Assembly (NCBI RefSeq): GCF_000377665.1
Contig: NZ_KB898646.1
Coordinates: 62,001-126,000 of the forward strand
DNA: 64,000 nt
DNA from: Vreelandella zhanjiangensis DSM 21076
GTDB lineage: Bacteria > Pseudomonadota > Gammaproteobacteria > Pseudomonadales > Halomonadaceae
Direction: 5' to 3'
Shown: piece after piece, positions 19,546 to 28,376 of the stretch
Position numbering within the stretch: position 1 is the first letter of the stretch
Layout of the letters: each line of letters begins with the position of its first letter
Notes under the pieces: model-generated
What the model saw: the letters and a program-made list of their open reading frames with translations, nothing else
Database searches by the model: none
What the model was told of the DNA's origin: nothing
Position numbers and translations under genes: made by a program

Positions 19546-20601
19546 ATGAAAGCAACGATCAATGTGGGCCTGGTAGGTTATGGGTTCGCGAGTAAAACGT
19601 TTCACGTACCGCTCATTCAGGCCACGGAAGGCCTGAATCTGGTGGCCGTATCTTCAAGTGATGCCGACAAGGTGCGCGCTGACCTGCCTGATGTTGAGGT
19701 CGAGAGCGAAGCGCGGGCGCTATGCCAACGTTACGATATTGACCTTATCGTGATTCCCACACCCAACGATACCCACTTCCCGCTTGCCAAAATGGCCCTG
19801 GCTGCGGGTAAACACGTTGTGGTGGATAAGCCGTTTACCGTGACGCTGTCAGAAGCCAAGCAGCTGAAATCGCTTGCCGTGGTGAAAGAGCGTTTGATCT
19901 CGGTGTTTCATAATCGCCGTTGGGATAGCGATTTTTTAACCGTCAAGGCACTGCTTGAGGCCGGCACGCTAGGGCGTGTCACCGGTTTCGAGTCGCGCTT
20001 TGACAGATTCAAACCAGAAGTCCGCGACCGCTGGCGCGAGAAAGCCGCAGCAGGTGGCGGTCTCTGGTTTGATCTGGGGCCTCATCTGCTTGACCAGGCG
20101 TGTGAACTGTTCGGAATGCCCAACGCCATTTTGCTGGAGCTGGGCACACGCCGCGATGGCGCTCAAGCCGATGATGATTTTCTTGCGCTGCTCGCCTACG
20201 ATGACCGGCGCGTCCAGTTAAGTGCCAGCGCACTAGTGGCCGAAGCGACACCGCGTTTTCGGATACATGGCACGCAAGGCAGCTATATAAAATATGGCCT
20301 GGACCCCCAGGAAGACCGCCTGAAGGCAGGAGAAGCGCCCGCTATAAACTGGGGAGAAGATACCCCTGGTGCGTTAACGTTGCGCGACGGGCAGGATGAA
20401 AGCGCATCACTGAAAAGCCATGAACACCCTACTCAGCCGGGTAACTACCTGGCCTATTACCAGGGAATCGTCGAGGCCATTCAAGGCCGCGCTACGTTGC
20501 CGGTCGATATCGAAGCCGCGCTACGTTCGATGACGCTTTTGGAAGCCGGCCAGGATAGCTACCGCCAACGCCGCTGGATAGCGCTTAAACCCCACTTTTA
20601 A
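19546..20601 (+). CDS. Gfo/Idh/MocA-family NAD(P)-dependent oxidoreductase (YdgJ/YhhX-like)
   Basis: 351 residues. Rossmann domain with VGLVGYGFASKTFHVPLI at the N-terminus and VVDKPFTVTLSEAK (the EKP-like catalytic motif appears as DKP), then the alpha/beta C-terminal domain with GGGLWFDLGPHLLDQ. Such enzymes oxidise sugars, inositols or related polyols; the substrate is unknown. It follows ilvD by 18 bp with an AAGGAG site, so the two may be cotranscribed although no functional link is obvious. Confidence 0.82.
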   Translation: MKATINVGLVGYGFASKTFHVPLIQATEGLNLVAVSSSDADKVRADLPDVEVESEARALCQRYDIDLIVIPTPNDTHFPLAKMALAAGKHVVVDKPFTVTLSEAKQLKSLAVVKERLISVFHNRRWDSDFLTVKALLEAGTLGRVTGFESRFDRFKPEVRDRWREKAAAGGGLWFDLGPHLLDQACELFGMPNAILLELGTRRDGAQADDDFLALLAYDDRRVQLSASALVAEATPRFRIHGTQGSYIKYGLDPQEDRLKAGEAPAINWGEDTPGALTLRDGQDESASLKSHEHPTQPGNYLAYYQGIVEAIQGRATLPVDIEAALRSMTLLEAGQDSYRQRRWIALKPHF

Positions 20602-20610
20602 CTCCAACAC

Positions 20611-20647
20611 GAATGTCGGCACCCGCTTCACGCGGGTGCCGGTATTC
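20611..20647 (+). terminator. Long GC-rich hairpin after the oxidoreductase gene
   Basis: GAATGTCGGCACCCGC pairs with GCGGGTGCCGGTATTC through 16 positions (two G-U) around a 5 nt loop. There is no T-run, so its role as a terminator is likely but unproven. Confidence 0.55.
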
Positions 20648-20691
20648 GCTCGCCCCCCGCGCTACTGCCGAATTCGAACAGAGTGACAACC

Positions 20692-20862
20692 CGTAGAGCG
20701 TGGTAAGCGCCAGCGCACCTGCGGAAGCAGCGCGAAGCGCTGCCGGGGTTGGGTGATGGGGGCACTAAGGCATAGCATTGATGGCGAGCCCAAGGCGGCT
20801 TGCGCCGCCACCCGCGGGTGCCTTATTTGCTCGTTCCTCGCAAAACGTTACCACGCGCTACG
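20692..20862. repeat. Inverted-repeat-bounded intergenic element, copy A (171 bp)
   Basis: Begins CGTAGAGCGTGGTAA and ends TTACCACGCGCTACG, a 15 bp terminal inverted repeat with one mismatch. Inside are GC-rich hairpins (AGCAGCGCGAAGCGCTGC; GGCGGCTTGCGCCGCC) and a conserved tail GCCTTATTTGCTCGTTCCTC. No reading frame of note and no clear target duplication. Lies between convergent genes. Confidence 0.85.
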
Positions 20863-20897
20863 TAGGGGGCTTATCCATCGTTTGATAATGCACAAAC

Positions 20898-21067
20898 CGT
20901 AGCGCGTGGTAAGCGCCAGCGCACCCGCGGAAGCAGCGCGAAGCGCTGCCGGGTGATGAGGTGCAAAGCATAGATATAGGCACGGTGACACAGCCCAGGC
21001 GGCTTAGCGCCGCTATCCGCGGGTGCCTTATTTGCTCGTTCCTCGCAAAACATTACCACGCGCTACG
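20898..21067. repeat. Inverted-repeat-bounded intergenic element, copy B (170 bp)
   Basis: Perfect terminal inverted repeat CGTAGCGCGTGGTAA / TTACCACGCGCTACG, extending to 18 bp with flanking AAC/GTT. Same orientation and internal layout as copy A, 35 bp away; the centre differs. Confidence 0.88.
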
Positions 21068-21123
21068 GTTCTTGCTGGATTCGAAGATCGAGGCCCGCGC
21101 TGAAAGGCGTGTCCGGCATTACC

Positions 21124-21723
21124 TCACAACAAATCAGCAGCGTCCTGACGCTTCTCATCACGTAATTTATCGCGGGCGATATACAGGGCTGCTATGGCGC
21201 GGGCTTCATGAAAATCGTCGCGCAGCAGAAGGGCAGGCAGATCTTCGATGGGGTGGGTTTCGACAATAAGCGGTTCTGGTTCATCGCCCGGCAACCGTTT
21301 GGGGTACAGGTCAGTGGCAATCAATACCTGCATTCGATGGCGCATATAGTTAGGGGCCAGCGAAAGCTCAACCAGCGGCTCGATGCGGTGAGCGCCAAAA
21401 CCACACTCTTCCATCAGCTCCCGGTTTGCGGCGGTCACAATATCTTCACCCGGGTCTACAAGCCCTTTAGGAAGCGTTAATACGTAGTCTTCAAAGCCTG
21501 CCGCATACTCGCGAATCAGCAGCACATGGTCGGGGTCGGGCATGGCCACAATCATGACGGCGCCACGGTCAGCCCCGGTCAAGCGCTCAAACTGGCGCTC
21601 CTCGCCGTTTGAAAAACGTAAATCCAGCGACTCGATATGGAATAAACGGCTTTTGGCTACGCTCTCACGAGCAAGTATCTGCGGCTTGCGCAGGTAGCCG
21701 GAAGGAGAATCAGATGCTGACAT
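21124..21723 (-). CDS. nudE: ADP compounds hydrolase NudE (Nudix)
   Basis: 199 residues. Nudix box GLVDPGEDIVTAANRELMEE (G-x5-E-x7-REUxEE) present. NudE hydrolyses ADP-ribose, Ap3A and NADH. Start at 21723 is preceded by GGAGG at about 6 nt; an ATG four codons earlier has no such site. Divergent from yrfG, a frequent neighbour of nudE in gammaproteobacteria. Confidence 0.9.
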   Translation of the reverse strand: MSASDSPSGYLRKPQILARESVAKSRLFHIESLDLRFSNGEERQFERLTGADRGAVMIVAMPDPDHVLLIREYAAGFEDYVLTLPKGLVDPGEDIVTAANRELMEECGFGAHRIEPLVELSLAPNYMRHRMQVLIATDLYPKRLPGDEPEPLIVETHPIEDLPALLLRDDFHEARAIAALYIARDKLRDEKRQDAADLL

Positions 21724-21794
21724 ACAGGCCTCCATGGCTGCTAAAAAGGGGTTAGGCTACAATAGCACGCTTACTCTTTTAGACTGGAGCGGCA

Positions 21795-22472
21795 ATGATT
21801 GATTGGCGCGAAATTGATACCGTCCTGCTGGATATGGACGGCACGCTGCTAGACCTGCACTTTGACAGCCACTTCTGGCTTGAGCATTTGCCCCGTCGCT
21901 ACAGAGAGCTTCATCAGCTTGATGAAGCGTCTCAAAATGCGCTGCAAGAGCGGATTATCGGCGAGCAGGGTACGCTAAACTGGTACAGCCTGGCGTACTG
22001 GAGCCGTGAGCTTGATGTCGATATTGTCGCGCTCAAGCGTGAAGTGCAGCATTTAATCGGTCTACGTGGCGATGCGCTCGATTTTCTGAAATGGCTGAAG
22101 CAAGCTCACCCTCGCGTAATATTGGCAACCAATGCCGATAGAGCCAGCCTATCGCTTAAATTGCCGTTAACGGGGTTGGAAAACTACCTGGATGCCATCA
22201 TTTCCTCAGAAGACGTAGGGGCGGCCAAGGAGGAGCAGGCGTTTTGGTTTGCGCTTCAGGAGATCGAACCCTTTGACCCTGCCCGCACCCTGTTTATAGA
22301 CGATAACTCCCGCGTGCTGGAAAGCGCCCGTGAATTTGGTATCCGGCATTTGCTGGGTATTAAACAGCCGGACAGCCAGTGCCCTGAAAAAGAGCTGCAG
22401 GAATTTATCGCCTTGGATCGATTTGCCCAGCTGCTGCCACAAGATACTCCAGGGCAGCAAGGAGAGCGTTAA
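21795..22472 (+). CDS. yrfG: HAD-family GMP/IMP nucleotidase YrfG
   Basis: 225 residues. HAD motif I DMDGTLLDL at about 14-22, motif II LATNAD, and motif III/IV in FIDDNSRVLESAREFG. YrfG dephosphorylates purine 5'-nucleotides in E. coli. The nudE, yrfG, hslR, hslO neighbourhood matches that of enterobacteria, which supports the assignment. Overlaps hslR by one base (TAATG). Confidence 0.88.
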   Translation: MIDWREIDTVLLDMDGTLLDLHFDSHFWLEHLPRRYRELHQLDEASQNALQERIIGEQGTLNWYSLAYWSRELDVDIVALKREVQHLIGLRGDALDFLKWLKQAHPRVILATNADRASLSLKLPLTGLENYLDAIISSEDVGAAKEEQAFWFALQEIEPFDPARTLFIDDNSRVLESAREFGIRHLLGIKQPDSQCPEKELQEFIALDRFAQLLPQDTPGQQGER

Positions 22473-22861
22473 TGAGCGACGCCGTTCGCTTGGATAAGTG
22501 GTTATGGGCCGCACGGTTTTTCAAAACCCGCGCGCTCGCCAAAAAAGCCATTGAAGGTGGCAAGGTGCACTACGACGGTGCGCGTGTCAAAACCAGTAAA
22601 AACGTCGAGCTGGGGGCGCTGATTCGGGTGCCTCAGGGTTGGGATATCTATGAAGTCGAAGTGATCGAGCTTTCTGACCAGCGCCGTGGCGCGCCTGAAG
22701 CACGCAAGCTCTACGCAGAGACGACAGAGAGTGCCGAGCGCCGTGCCCGCGAGACCGAAGCACGCAGGCTTACTAATGAAGCCATGCAGCACCCCCTCAA
22801 GCGGCCTGATAAAAAGCAGCGCCGCGATATACAGCGCTTTCAGCGCCAGCCAGGCGAGTAG
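22472..22861 (+). CDS. hslR: Heat-shock ribosome-associated protein Hsp15 (S4 domain)
   Basis: 129 residues. S4 RNA-binding domain at about 6-60 (VRLDKWLWAARFFKTRALAKKAIEGGKV), then a basic tail rich in Arg/Lys. Hsp15 binds 50S subunits carrying stalled nascent chains and helps recycle them. AAGGAG precedes the start at a good distance. Translationally coupled to yrfG. Confidence 0.93.
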   Translation: MSDAVRLDKWLWAARFFKTRALAKKAIEGGKVHYDGARVKTSKNVELGALIRVPQGWDIYEVEVIELSDQRRGAPEARKLYAETTESAERRARETEARRLTNEAMQHPLKRPDKKQRRDIQRFQRQPGE

Positions 22862-22946
22862 CCGATACGCTCAATGCCTAACGGGGTGCCAAAGTACCCC
22901 TCATAGGTTAATCCGCCAGGTACACTTTTTATCCTAAGGCCCTTTT

Positions 22947-23822
22947 ATGTCTGATCAGATTCAGCGGTTCATGTTTGACCAAACCAATGTACGTGGCGAA
23001 ATCGTAACGCTGGCCACTGCTTACCACGAAGTACTCACGCGCCATGCTTATCCGCCAGCGGTCAATGAGCTGCTTGGCGAACTGCTGGCCGCCGTCGCGC
23101 TGCTTACCGATACCATCAAGCTGGACGGCACGTTAAGCATTGAAGTGCGTGGCCAGGGCGTGCTGTCGCTGTTAATGGCGGAATCCAATCCCGGCGGCGA
23201 GCTACGTGCGATTGCCCGTATTGCCGAAGACAGCCACTTGCCCAGCGAACGGACGAGCTTTCGAGAGCTGGTCGGAGAAGGGCAGATCGTCATCACGCTC
23301 GACCCGCGAGAAGGCAACCGCTATCAAGGAATCGTCGCGCTGGATCATGAAACGCTTAGCGGCTGTCTGGAAGCCTACTTTAGTCAATCCGAACAGTTGC
23401 CTACGCGCTTATGGCTAGCGGCAGACGGCGAGCGCGCTGGCGGCCTATTGCTACAGCGTCTGCCTGATGCCGCGCAGAACCAGGATACTGATGCCTGGGA
23501 GCGCAGCGTAGCGCTGGCCGATACCATCAAAACCGAGGAGCTTCTGGGGCTGGAGCAGCGCGAAGTGCTTTATCGCCTTTATCACGAAGAAACCGTGCGC
23601 GTATTTGAGCCCAAGTCGCTGCGCTTTGGCTGTACCTGTTCATGGGAGCGCATGGCCGATGCATTGATAACGTTAGGCGCTGACGAACTGCGCGATATTT
23701 TGCGTGAACAGGGCGCGATCGATACGCAATGCCACTTCTGTCACACGAAATATCACTACACAGCGGCTGATATTGAAACGTTATTGGATAACCCGGATGC
23801 CCCATCACCGGTTATTCACTGA
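22947..23822 (+). CDS. hslO: Redox-regulated chaperone Hsp33
   Basis: 291 residues. The zinc/redox switch is intact near the C-terminus: CTC (FGCTCSWE) and CHFC ([10 protein letters not shown]). Under oxidative stress these cysteines form disulfides, release zinc and activate the holdase. The gene follows hslR by 85 bp. Confidence 0.95.
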   Translation: MSDQIQRFMFDQTNVRGEIVTLATAYHEVLTRHAYPPAVNELLGELLAAVALLTDTIKLDGTLSIEVRGQGVLSLLMAESNPGGELRAIARIAEDSHLPSERTSFRELVGEGQIVITLDPREGNRYQGIVALDHETLSGCLEAYFSQSEQLPTRLWLAADGERAGGLLLQRLPDAAQNQDTDAWERSVALADTIKTEELLGLEQREVLYRLYHEETVRVFEPKSLRFGCTCSWERMADALITLGADELRDILREQGAIDTQCHFCHTKYHYTAADIETLLDNPDAPSPVIH

Positions 23823-24134
23823 TTATGTAGTCGCTTATGCAAGCGCTCTCTAAAAGTGCAAGCTCGCGGAGGGCCAGTAGCGACAACGTATTTGGCAAGT
23901 CTGTAAAACGGGTGTTTGAAATTTTACTGCGCTGCAACACAAAATATTGTGTCTTTGTAGTAGTTTAACTACAAAATGTTTGGTGAAAGCCCCCGTTTCC
24001 CGGGGGCTTTCTTTTTGCAATAATGCGCCTGACTTCAGCACACCCAGCGAATTTTATGCCGCTGGGATGACTTTTTTTGGTGGCGTCAGTGACGCCCGGT
24101 AACGAGAGAATGGCCTTAAGGCCCAGGAATCGAA
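23823..24134. other. hslO-pckA intergenic region
   Basis: Contains an AT-rich hairpin (TTTGTAG ... CTACAAA, 23954-23975), the hslO terminator at 23985-24016, and the leader of pckA. I see no gene or clear promoter boxes in it. Confidence 0.6.
23985..24016 (+). terminator. Rho-independent terminator of hslO
   Basis: GAAAGCCCCCG / CGGGGGCTTTC stem with a 5 nt loop followed by TTTTT. Confidence 0.92.
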
Positions 24135-25706
24135 ATGACCACGACTCAAGCCGCTCCCCGAATCCATGTGAACCTTAGCCATGTGAATCTTAGCAGCGCC
24201 GAATTGATCGAGCGCGCCGTGGCCCGTGGTGAAGGCCGCTTGTCGGCTGATGGCGCCCTGGCCGTTAATACTGGCGTACGTACCGGCCGTTCGCCGAAAG
24301 ACCGCTTTATTGTCGATGAGCCGTCCACGCGTGACAGTATTGATTGGGGCAGCGTCAACCGTCCGTTCGATGCCGCTAAATTCGATGCTCTTTGGGAGCG
24401 TGTTGAAGGCTATCTGGGTGGTCGTGAGCATTTCGTTTCCGAGCTGCATGTGGGTAGTGATTCCACCCACTATCTGCCGGTTCGTGCGACGACTGAAACC
24501 GCTTGGCAGAATCTTTTCGGCCGCACCATGTTTGTACGCCCAAGCGCTTACAACCCGGCAGGTAAAGACGAGTGGGTCATTCTCAACGCGGCAAATTTTG
24601 AGTGCGAGCCGAGCCGTGATGGCACCAACTCTGACGGCTGCGTGATTATCAATTTCGCCGCGAAGAAAGTGCTGATCGCCGGTATGCGTTACGCAGGCGA
24701 AATGAAAAAAGCCATGTTCTCGGTACAGAACTTCCTGCTGCCGGCGTCTGATGTATTGCCGATGCACTGCTCGGCCAACGTGGGTGAAGACGGCGAAACC
24801 TGCCTGTTCTTCGGCCTTTCGGGTACCGGTAAAACCACGCTTTCCGCTGACCAGGCCCGTTACCTGATCGGTGATGACGAGCACGCCTGGGGCGACGGTA
24901 TCGTCTTCAACATGGAAGGTGGCTGCTACGCCAAGTGTATCGACCTTTCCGAGAAAAACGAGCCGGTTATCTGGAATGCCATCAAGTTCGGCACCGTGCT
25001 TGAAAACGTGGTGCTCAATGACCGCCACGAGCCTGACTACGCTGACGATAGCTTGACCCAGAACTCGCGTGCCGCTTACCCGCTTGAGCATGTAGAAAAG
25101 CGCGTTCCGGAAAACCTGGCGGGCGAGCCCAACGCCATTGTCTTTTTGACCTGCGATATGTCAGGCGTACTGCCGCCGGTGTCGGTGCTTTCAAAAGAAG
25201 CCGCGGCGTACCACTTCCTGTCCGGTTACACCGCTAAAGTTGGCTCTACTGAAATGGGTTCTTCTGAAGGTCTGGCCGCTACGTTCTCTACCTGCTTTGG
25301 TGCCCCGTTCTTCCCACGCCCGGCGCGTGAATACGCTGATCTTCTGATCAAGCGTGTTGATAAAAAGGACGCCCAGGTTTACCTGGTGAACACCGGCTGG
25401 ACGGGTGGCGCTTACGGTGAAGGCGGTTCGCGCTTCTCTATCCCGACCACCCGCGCCATCATCAGCGCAATTCAGTCAGGCGTACTGCGTGATGTGGAAA
25501 CCAAGCACATTGAAGGCTTGAATCTGGAAGTTCCGGTTGCCGTGCCGGGCGTTGATTCCAGCCTCCTTGACCCGCGCGATACCTGGGAAGACCGTGACGC
25601 CTATGATCGCCACCTGAAAGAGCTTGCGACCAAATTCGTGGATAACTTCAAGAAATTTGAAGGCGTAAATGAGGCCATCATCAAGGCCGGCCCGCAGCTG
25701 ACCTGA
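24135..25706 (+). CDS. pckA: Phosphoenolpyruvate carboxykinase (ATP)
   Basis: 523 residues. Makes phosphoenolpyruvate from oxaloacetate in gluconeogenesis. Kinase-1a P-loop [11 protein letters not shown] and metal-binding [14 protein letters not shown] are present, as is [14 protein letters not shown] near the N-terminus. AGGA lies 7 nt before the ATG. A 15 bp duplication at 24165-24194 doubles HVNLS at residues 11-20. Codon use is that of a highly expressed gene. Confidence 0.96.
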   Translation: MTTTQAAPRIHVNLSHVNLSSAELIERAVARGEGRLSADGALAVNTGVRTGRSPKDRFIVDEPSTRDSIDWGSVNRPFDAAKFDALWERVEGYLGGREHFVSELHVGSDSTHYLPVRATTETAWQNLFGRTMFVRPSAYNPAGKDEWVILNAANFECEPSRDGTNSDGCVIINFAAKKVLIAGMRYAGEMKKAMFSVQNFLLPASDVLPMHCSANVGEDGETCLFFGLSGTGKTTLSADQARYLIGDDEHAWGDGIVFNMEGGCYAKCIDLSEKNEPVIWNAIKFGTVLENVVLNDRHEPDYADDSLTQNSRAAYPLEHVEKRVPENLAGEPNAIVFLTCDMSGVLPPVSVLSKEAAAYHFLSGYTAKVGSTEMGSSEGLAATFSTCFGAPFFPRPAREYADLLIKRVDKKDAQVYLVNTGWTGGAYGEGGSRFSIPTTRAIISAIQSGVLRDVETKHIEGLNLEVPVAVPGVDSSLLDPRDTWEDRDAYDRHLKELATKFVDNFKKFEGVNEAIIKAGPQLT

Positions 25707-25738
25707 TGATGAATGGTTAGCAGAGCAAGCCATGCCAT

Positions 25739-25760
25739 AAGGCCGCCTCCGGGCGGCCTT
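25739..25760 (+). terminator. Rho-independent terminator of pckA
   Basis: AAGGCCGCC TCCG GGCGGCCTT stem-loop, extendable by flanking AGCAGA/TCTGCT; the T-tract is weak. Confidence 0.7.
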
Positions 25761-25882
25761 CTGCTATCTATGTATTTGAACGCTTCGTGGAGGCTTTTGC
25801 GTCGCGTCCAGATAAAGCGGTAATAGACTGATTGTGATACCTTGTGAGCACTTAAAAATGCTGCATGAGTTAGTTGCAATTT

Positions 25883-28225
25883 ATGGATGTCAATCAGCGA
25901 ATTATTTCCCGTCTAGCCGATGAGCTAGGCGTGCGTACACAGCAAGTGGCGGCCACAGTCGAGTTATTGGATGGTGGCGCAACGGTGCCTTTTATCGCCC
26001 GTTACCGTAAAGAGATCACCGGGGCGTTGGACGATACCCAACTGCGCCAGCTAGACGAGCGGCTGCGCTATTTGCGCGAGCTTGAAGAGCGCCGTGAAGC
26101 GGTACTGCTGGCGATTGACGAGCAGGGCAAGCTGGATGTGTCGTTAAAAGCGGCGATCCAGGCAGCAGAAACCAAGCAGCGTCTTGAAGACCTGTATCTC
26201 CCCTTCAAGAAAAAACGCCGTACCAAAGCACAAATTGCTCGCGAGGCGGGGCTTGAGCCACTTGCGGATGCGCTGCTGGCCAACCCGGCTCTTGACCCGG
26301 AAGCTGAGGCCGAAGGCTACCTGCGCCCGGCTGAGGGCGATATCCCGGCAATTGAAGATGCCAAAGCGGCACTGGATGGCGCCAAGCAAATCCTCATGGA
26401 GCGCTTTGCTGAAGACCCCGAGCTAATCGGGCGGCTGCGCGAGCGGCTCTGGCAGGAAGGCGAACTGAGTGCCCGCGTGTTGGAAGGCAAACAGCAGGAA
26501 GGTGCTAAGTTTGCGGATTACTTCGAACACGATGAGAAGCTTGCCAAAGTGCCCTCGCACCGCGCGCTTGCGATGTTCCGGGGCCGTAACGAGGGTGTAC
26601 TGAGCCTAGCCATTCGCCTGCCGGGTGAAGACGAAGCGCCCATCCATCCCGCTCAGGTCGCGATTGCCAAACAGGTCGGCATTAGCGACGAGGGCCGCGC
26701 TGCCGATAAGTGGCTGGGTGAAGTAGTACGCTGGACCTGGCGAGTGAAGCTTTATACGGCGCTTGAAACCGAGCTTCTTGGCCGCCTGCGCGAACAGGCC
26801 GAGCAAACCGCCATTGATGTCTTTGCGGCGAATCTAAAAGACCTGCTACTGGCCGCTCCGGCAGGGCAGAAAGTCACTCTGGCGCTGGATCCGGGGCTGC
26901 GTACGGGGTGCAAGGTCGCCGTTGTCGATGCTACCGGGCAGTTTATTGACCAGGCGACGATCTATCCCCATGCGCCGCAAAACCGCTGGGATGAGTCACT
27001 CAACGTTCTCTCGAAGCTGGTTAAACAGCATGGTGTAGAGCTTATTGCGGTGGGCAACGGCACCGCCAGCCGTGAAACCGACAAGCTGGCCATTGAGCTG
27101 CTTAAAGCGCTGGCGCCAGCGCATCGATTAAGCAAAGTAATGGTGTCTGAAGCCGGCGCTTCGGTATATTCCGCGTCTGAATACGCTTCCCGCGAACTGC
27201 CTGATCTCGATGTGACGATACGCGGCGCGGTATCCATTGCACGCCGTTTGCAGGACCCGCTGGCTGAGCTGGTTAAAATTGAGCCCAAGTCGATTGGTGT
27301 CGGCCAGTATCAGCATGACGTTTCCCAGGTACAGCTATCGCGCAGCCTTGAAGCCGTAATTGAAGACTGCGTTAACGCCGTCGGCGTCGATCTTAATACT
27401 GCCTCCAGCGCTTTGCTCTCGCGTGTAGCAGGATTAAGCACCGCCATCGCGGAAAATATCGTAGCGCAGCGTAATATTCAGGGCGCGTTCAAAAGTCGTA
27501 AAGCGTTACTCGAAGTGAGCCGCTTAGGGCCCAAAACCTTTGAGCAGTGCGCCGGCTTCCTGCGTATCCATAACGCCGAAAACCCGCTGGATGCCAGCGC
27601 CGTACACCCCGAGGCGTACACACTGGTTGAGCGTATTGCCAAGCAAAACGGCCGCGAAGTAAAAGGTTTGATTGGCGATAGCGCGGCGCTGAAAGCCTTG
27701 AAGCCTGCTGATTTCGCTGATGAACGCTTCGGTATTCCGACCGTCAGCGATATTTTGAGCGAACTGGATAAGCCGGGACGTGACCCCCGGCCTGAGTTCA
27801 AGGCCGCTGAGTTTCGGGAAGGGGTAGAAACCTTAAAGGATCTCAAGCTGGGTATGGTATTGGAAGGCACGGTTACCAATGTGACGCCTTTTGGTGCTTT
27901 TGTGGATATCGGTGTTCACCAGGACGGCTTGGTGCATATTTCCGCGCTGTCTGACCGCTTTATCGATGACCCGCGCAGCGTGGTCAAAGCGGGCGATATT
28001 GTATCGGTTAAGGTAATGAGCGTGGATATTCCCCGCAAGCGGATCGGTCTTTCCATGCGCCTGGATGATGAGCCTGAGCAAGAGCAAAGCGCGTCAGGCA
28101 AGGCCTCCCACAGTGATACGCGCAAGCCCGCGCGCAGTCAGCGCCAAGGGAATAAACCCAATGAAGCGCCTGCTCCGATGGGCGCTTTAGGCGCTGCGCT
28201 GTTAAAGGCGCGCAAAGGTAAATAG
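25883..28225 (+). CDS. tex: Transcription accessory protein Tex (S1 RNA-binding)
   Basis: 780 residues. Tex N-terminal helical region with VPFIARYRKEITGALDDTQLRQL, a YqgF/RNase H-like domain (LALDPGLRTGCKVAVVD), a helix-hairpin-helix segment (GVDLNTASSALLSRVAGL) and a C-terminal S1 domain (GMVLEGTVTNVTPFGAFVDIGVHQDGLVH), followed by a low-complexity basic tail. ATG at 25883 matches family starts; TTG nine bases earlier is possible, and neither has a strong ribosome site. Role in transcription or RNA metabolism is known only in outline. Confidence 0.93.
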   Translation: MDVNQRIISRLADELGVRTQQVAATVELLDGGATVPFIARYRKEITGALDDTQLRQLDERLRYLRELEERREAVLLAIDEQGKLDVSLKAAIQAAETKQRLEDLYLPFKKKRRTKAQIAREAGLEPLADALLANPALDPEAEAEGYLRPAEGDIPAIEDAKAALDGAKQILMERFAEDPELIGRLRERLWQEGELSARVLEGKQQEGAKFADYFEHDEKLAKVPSHRALAMFRGRNEGVLSLAIRLPGEDEAPIHPAQVAIAKQVGISDEGRAADKWLGEVVRWTWRVKLYTALETELLGRLREQAEQTAIDVFAANLKDLLLAAPAGQKVTLALDPGLRTGCKVAVVDATGQFIDQATIYPHAPQNRWDESLNVLSKLVKQHGVELIAVGNGTASRETDKLAIELLKALAPAHRLSKVMVSEAGASVYSASEYASRELPDLDVTIRGAVSIARRLQDPLAELVKIEPKSIGVGQYQHDVSQVQLSRSLEAVIEDCVNAVGVDLNTASSALLSRVAGLSTAIAENIVAQRNIQGAFKSRKALLEVSRLGPKTFEQCAGFLRIHNAENPLDASAVHPEAYTLVERIAKQNGREVKGLIGDSAALKALKPADFADERFGIPTVSDILSELDKPGRDPRPEFKAAEFREGVETLKDLKLGMVLEGTVTNVTPFGAFVDIGVHQDGLVHISALSDRFIDDPRSVVKAGDIVSVKVMSVDIPRKRIGLSMRLDDEPEQEQSASGKASHSDTRKPARSQRQGNKPNEAPAPMGALGAALLKARKGK

Positions 28226-28335
28226 CCGCATGTCTTGAATATTTAATGGTTGCCGCCATATCCTGCCTCTTATTGTTTATGAAATGGTTTATAAAACTGT
28301 TTATGGAAATGCTGGCGATGCCACCTGATTTCACC

Positions 28336-28356
28336 AAGGCCCGCAGCGCGGGCCTT
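28336..28356 (+). terminator. Terminator hairpin between tex and gshA
   Basis: AAGGCCCGC AGC GCGGGCCTT, a perfect 9 bp stem, ending 7 bp before the gshA ribosome site. It has no long T-run, so read-through or an influence on gshA translation is possible. Confidence 0.6.
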
Positions 28357-28376
28357 ACTGACAAGGAGTGTTCACC

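Noticed and set aside
20692..21067. Insertion sequence
   Set aside because: Inverted ends are present but there is no transposase frame in any element of this family within the window.
24054..25091. A 345-codon open frame on the minus strand across pckA
   Set aside because: It is antisense to the strongly conserved pckA, has no recognisable domain, and arises from the codon bias of that gene.
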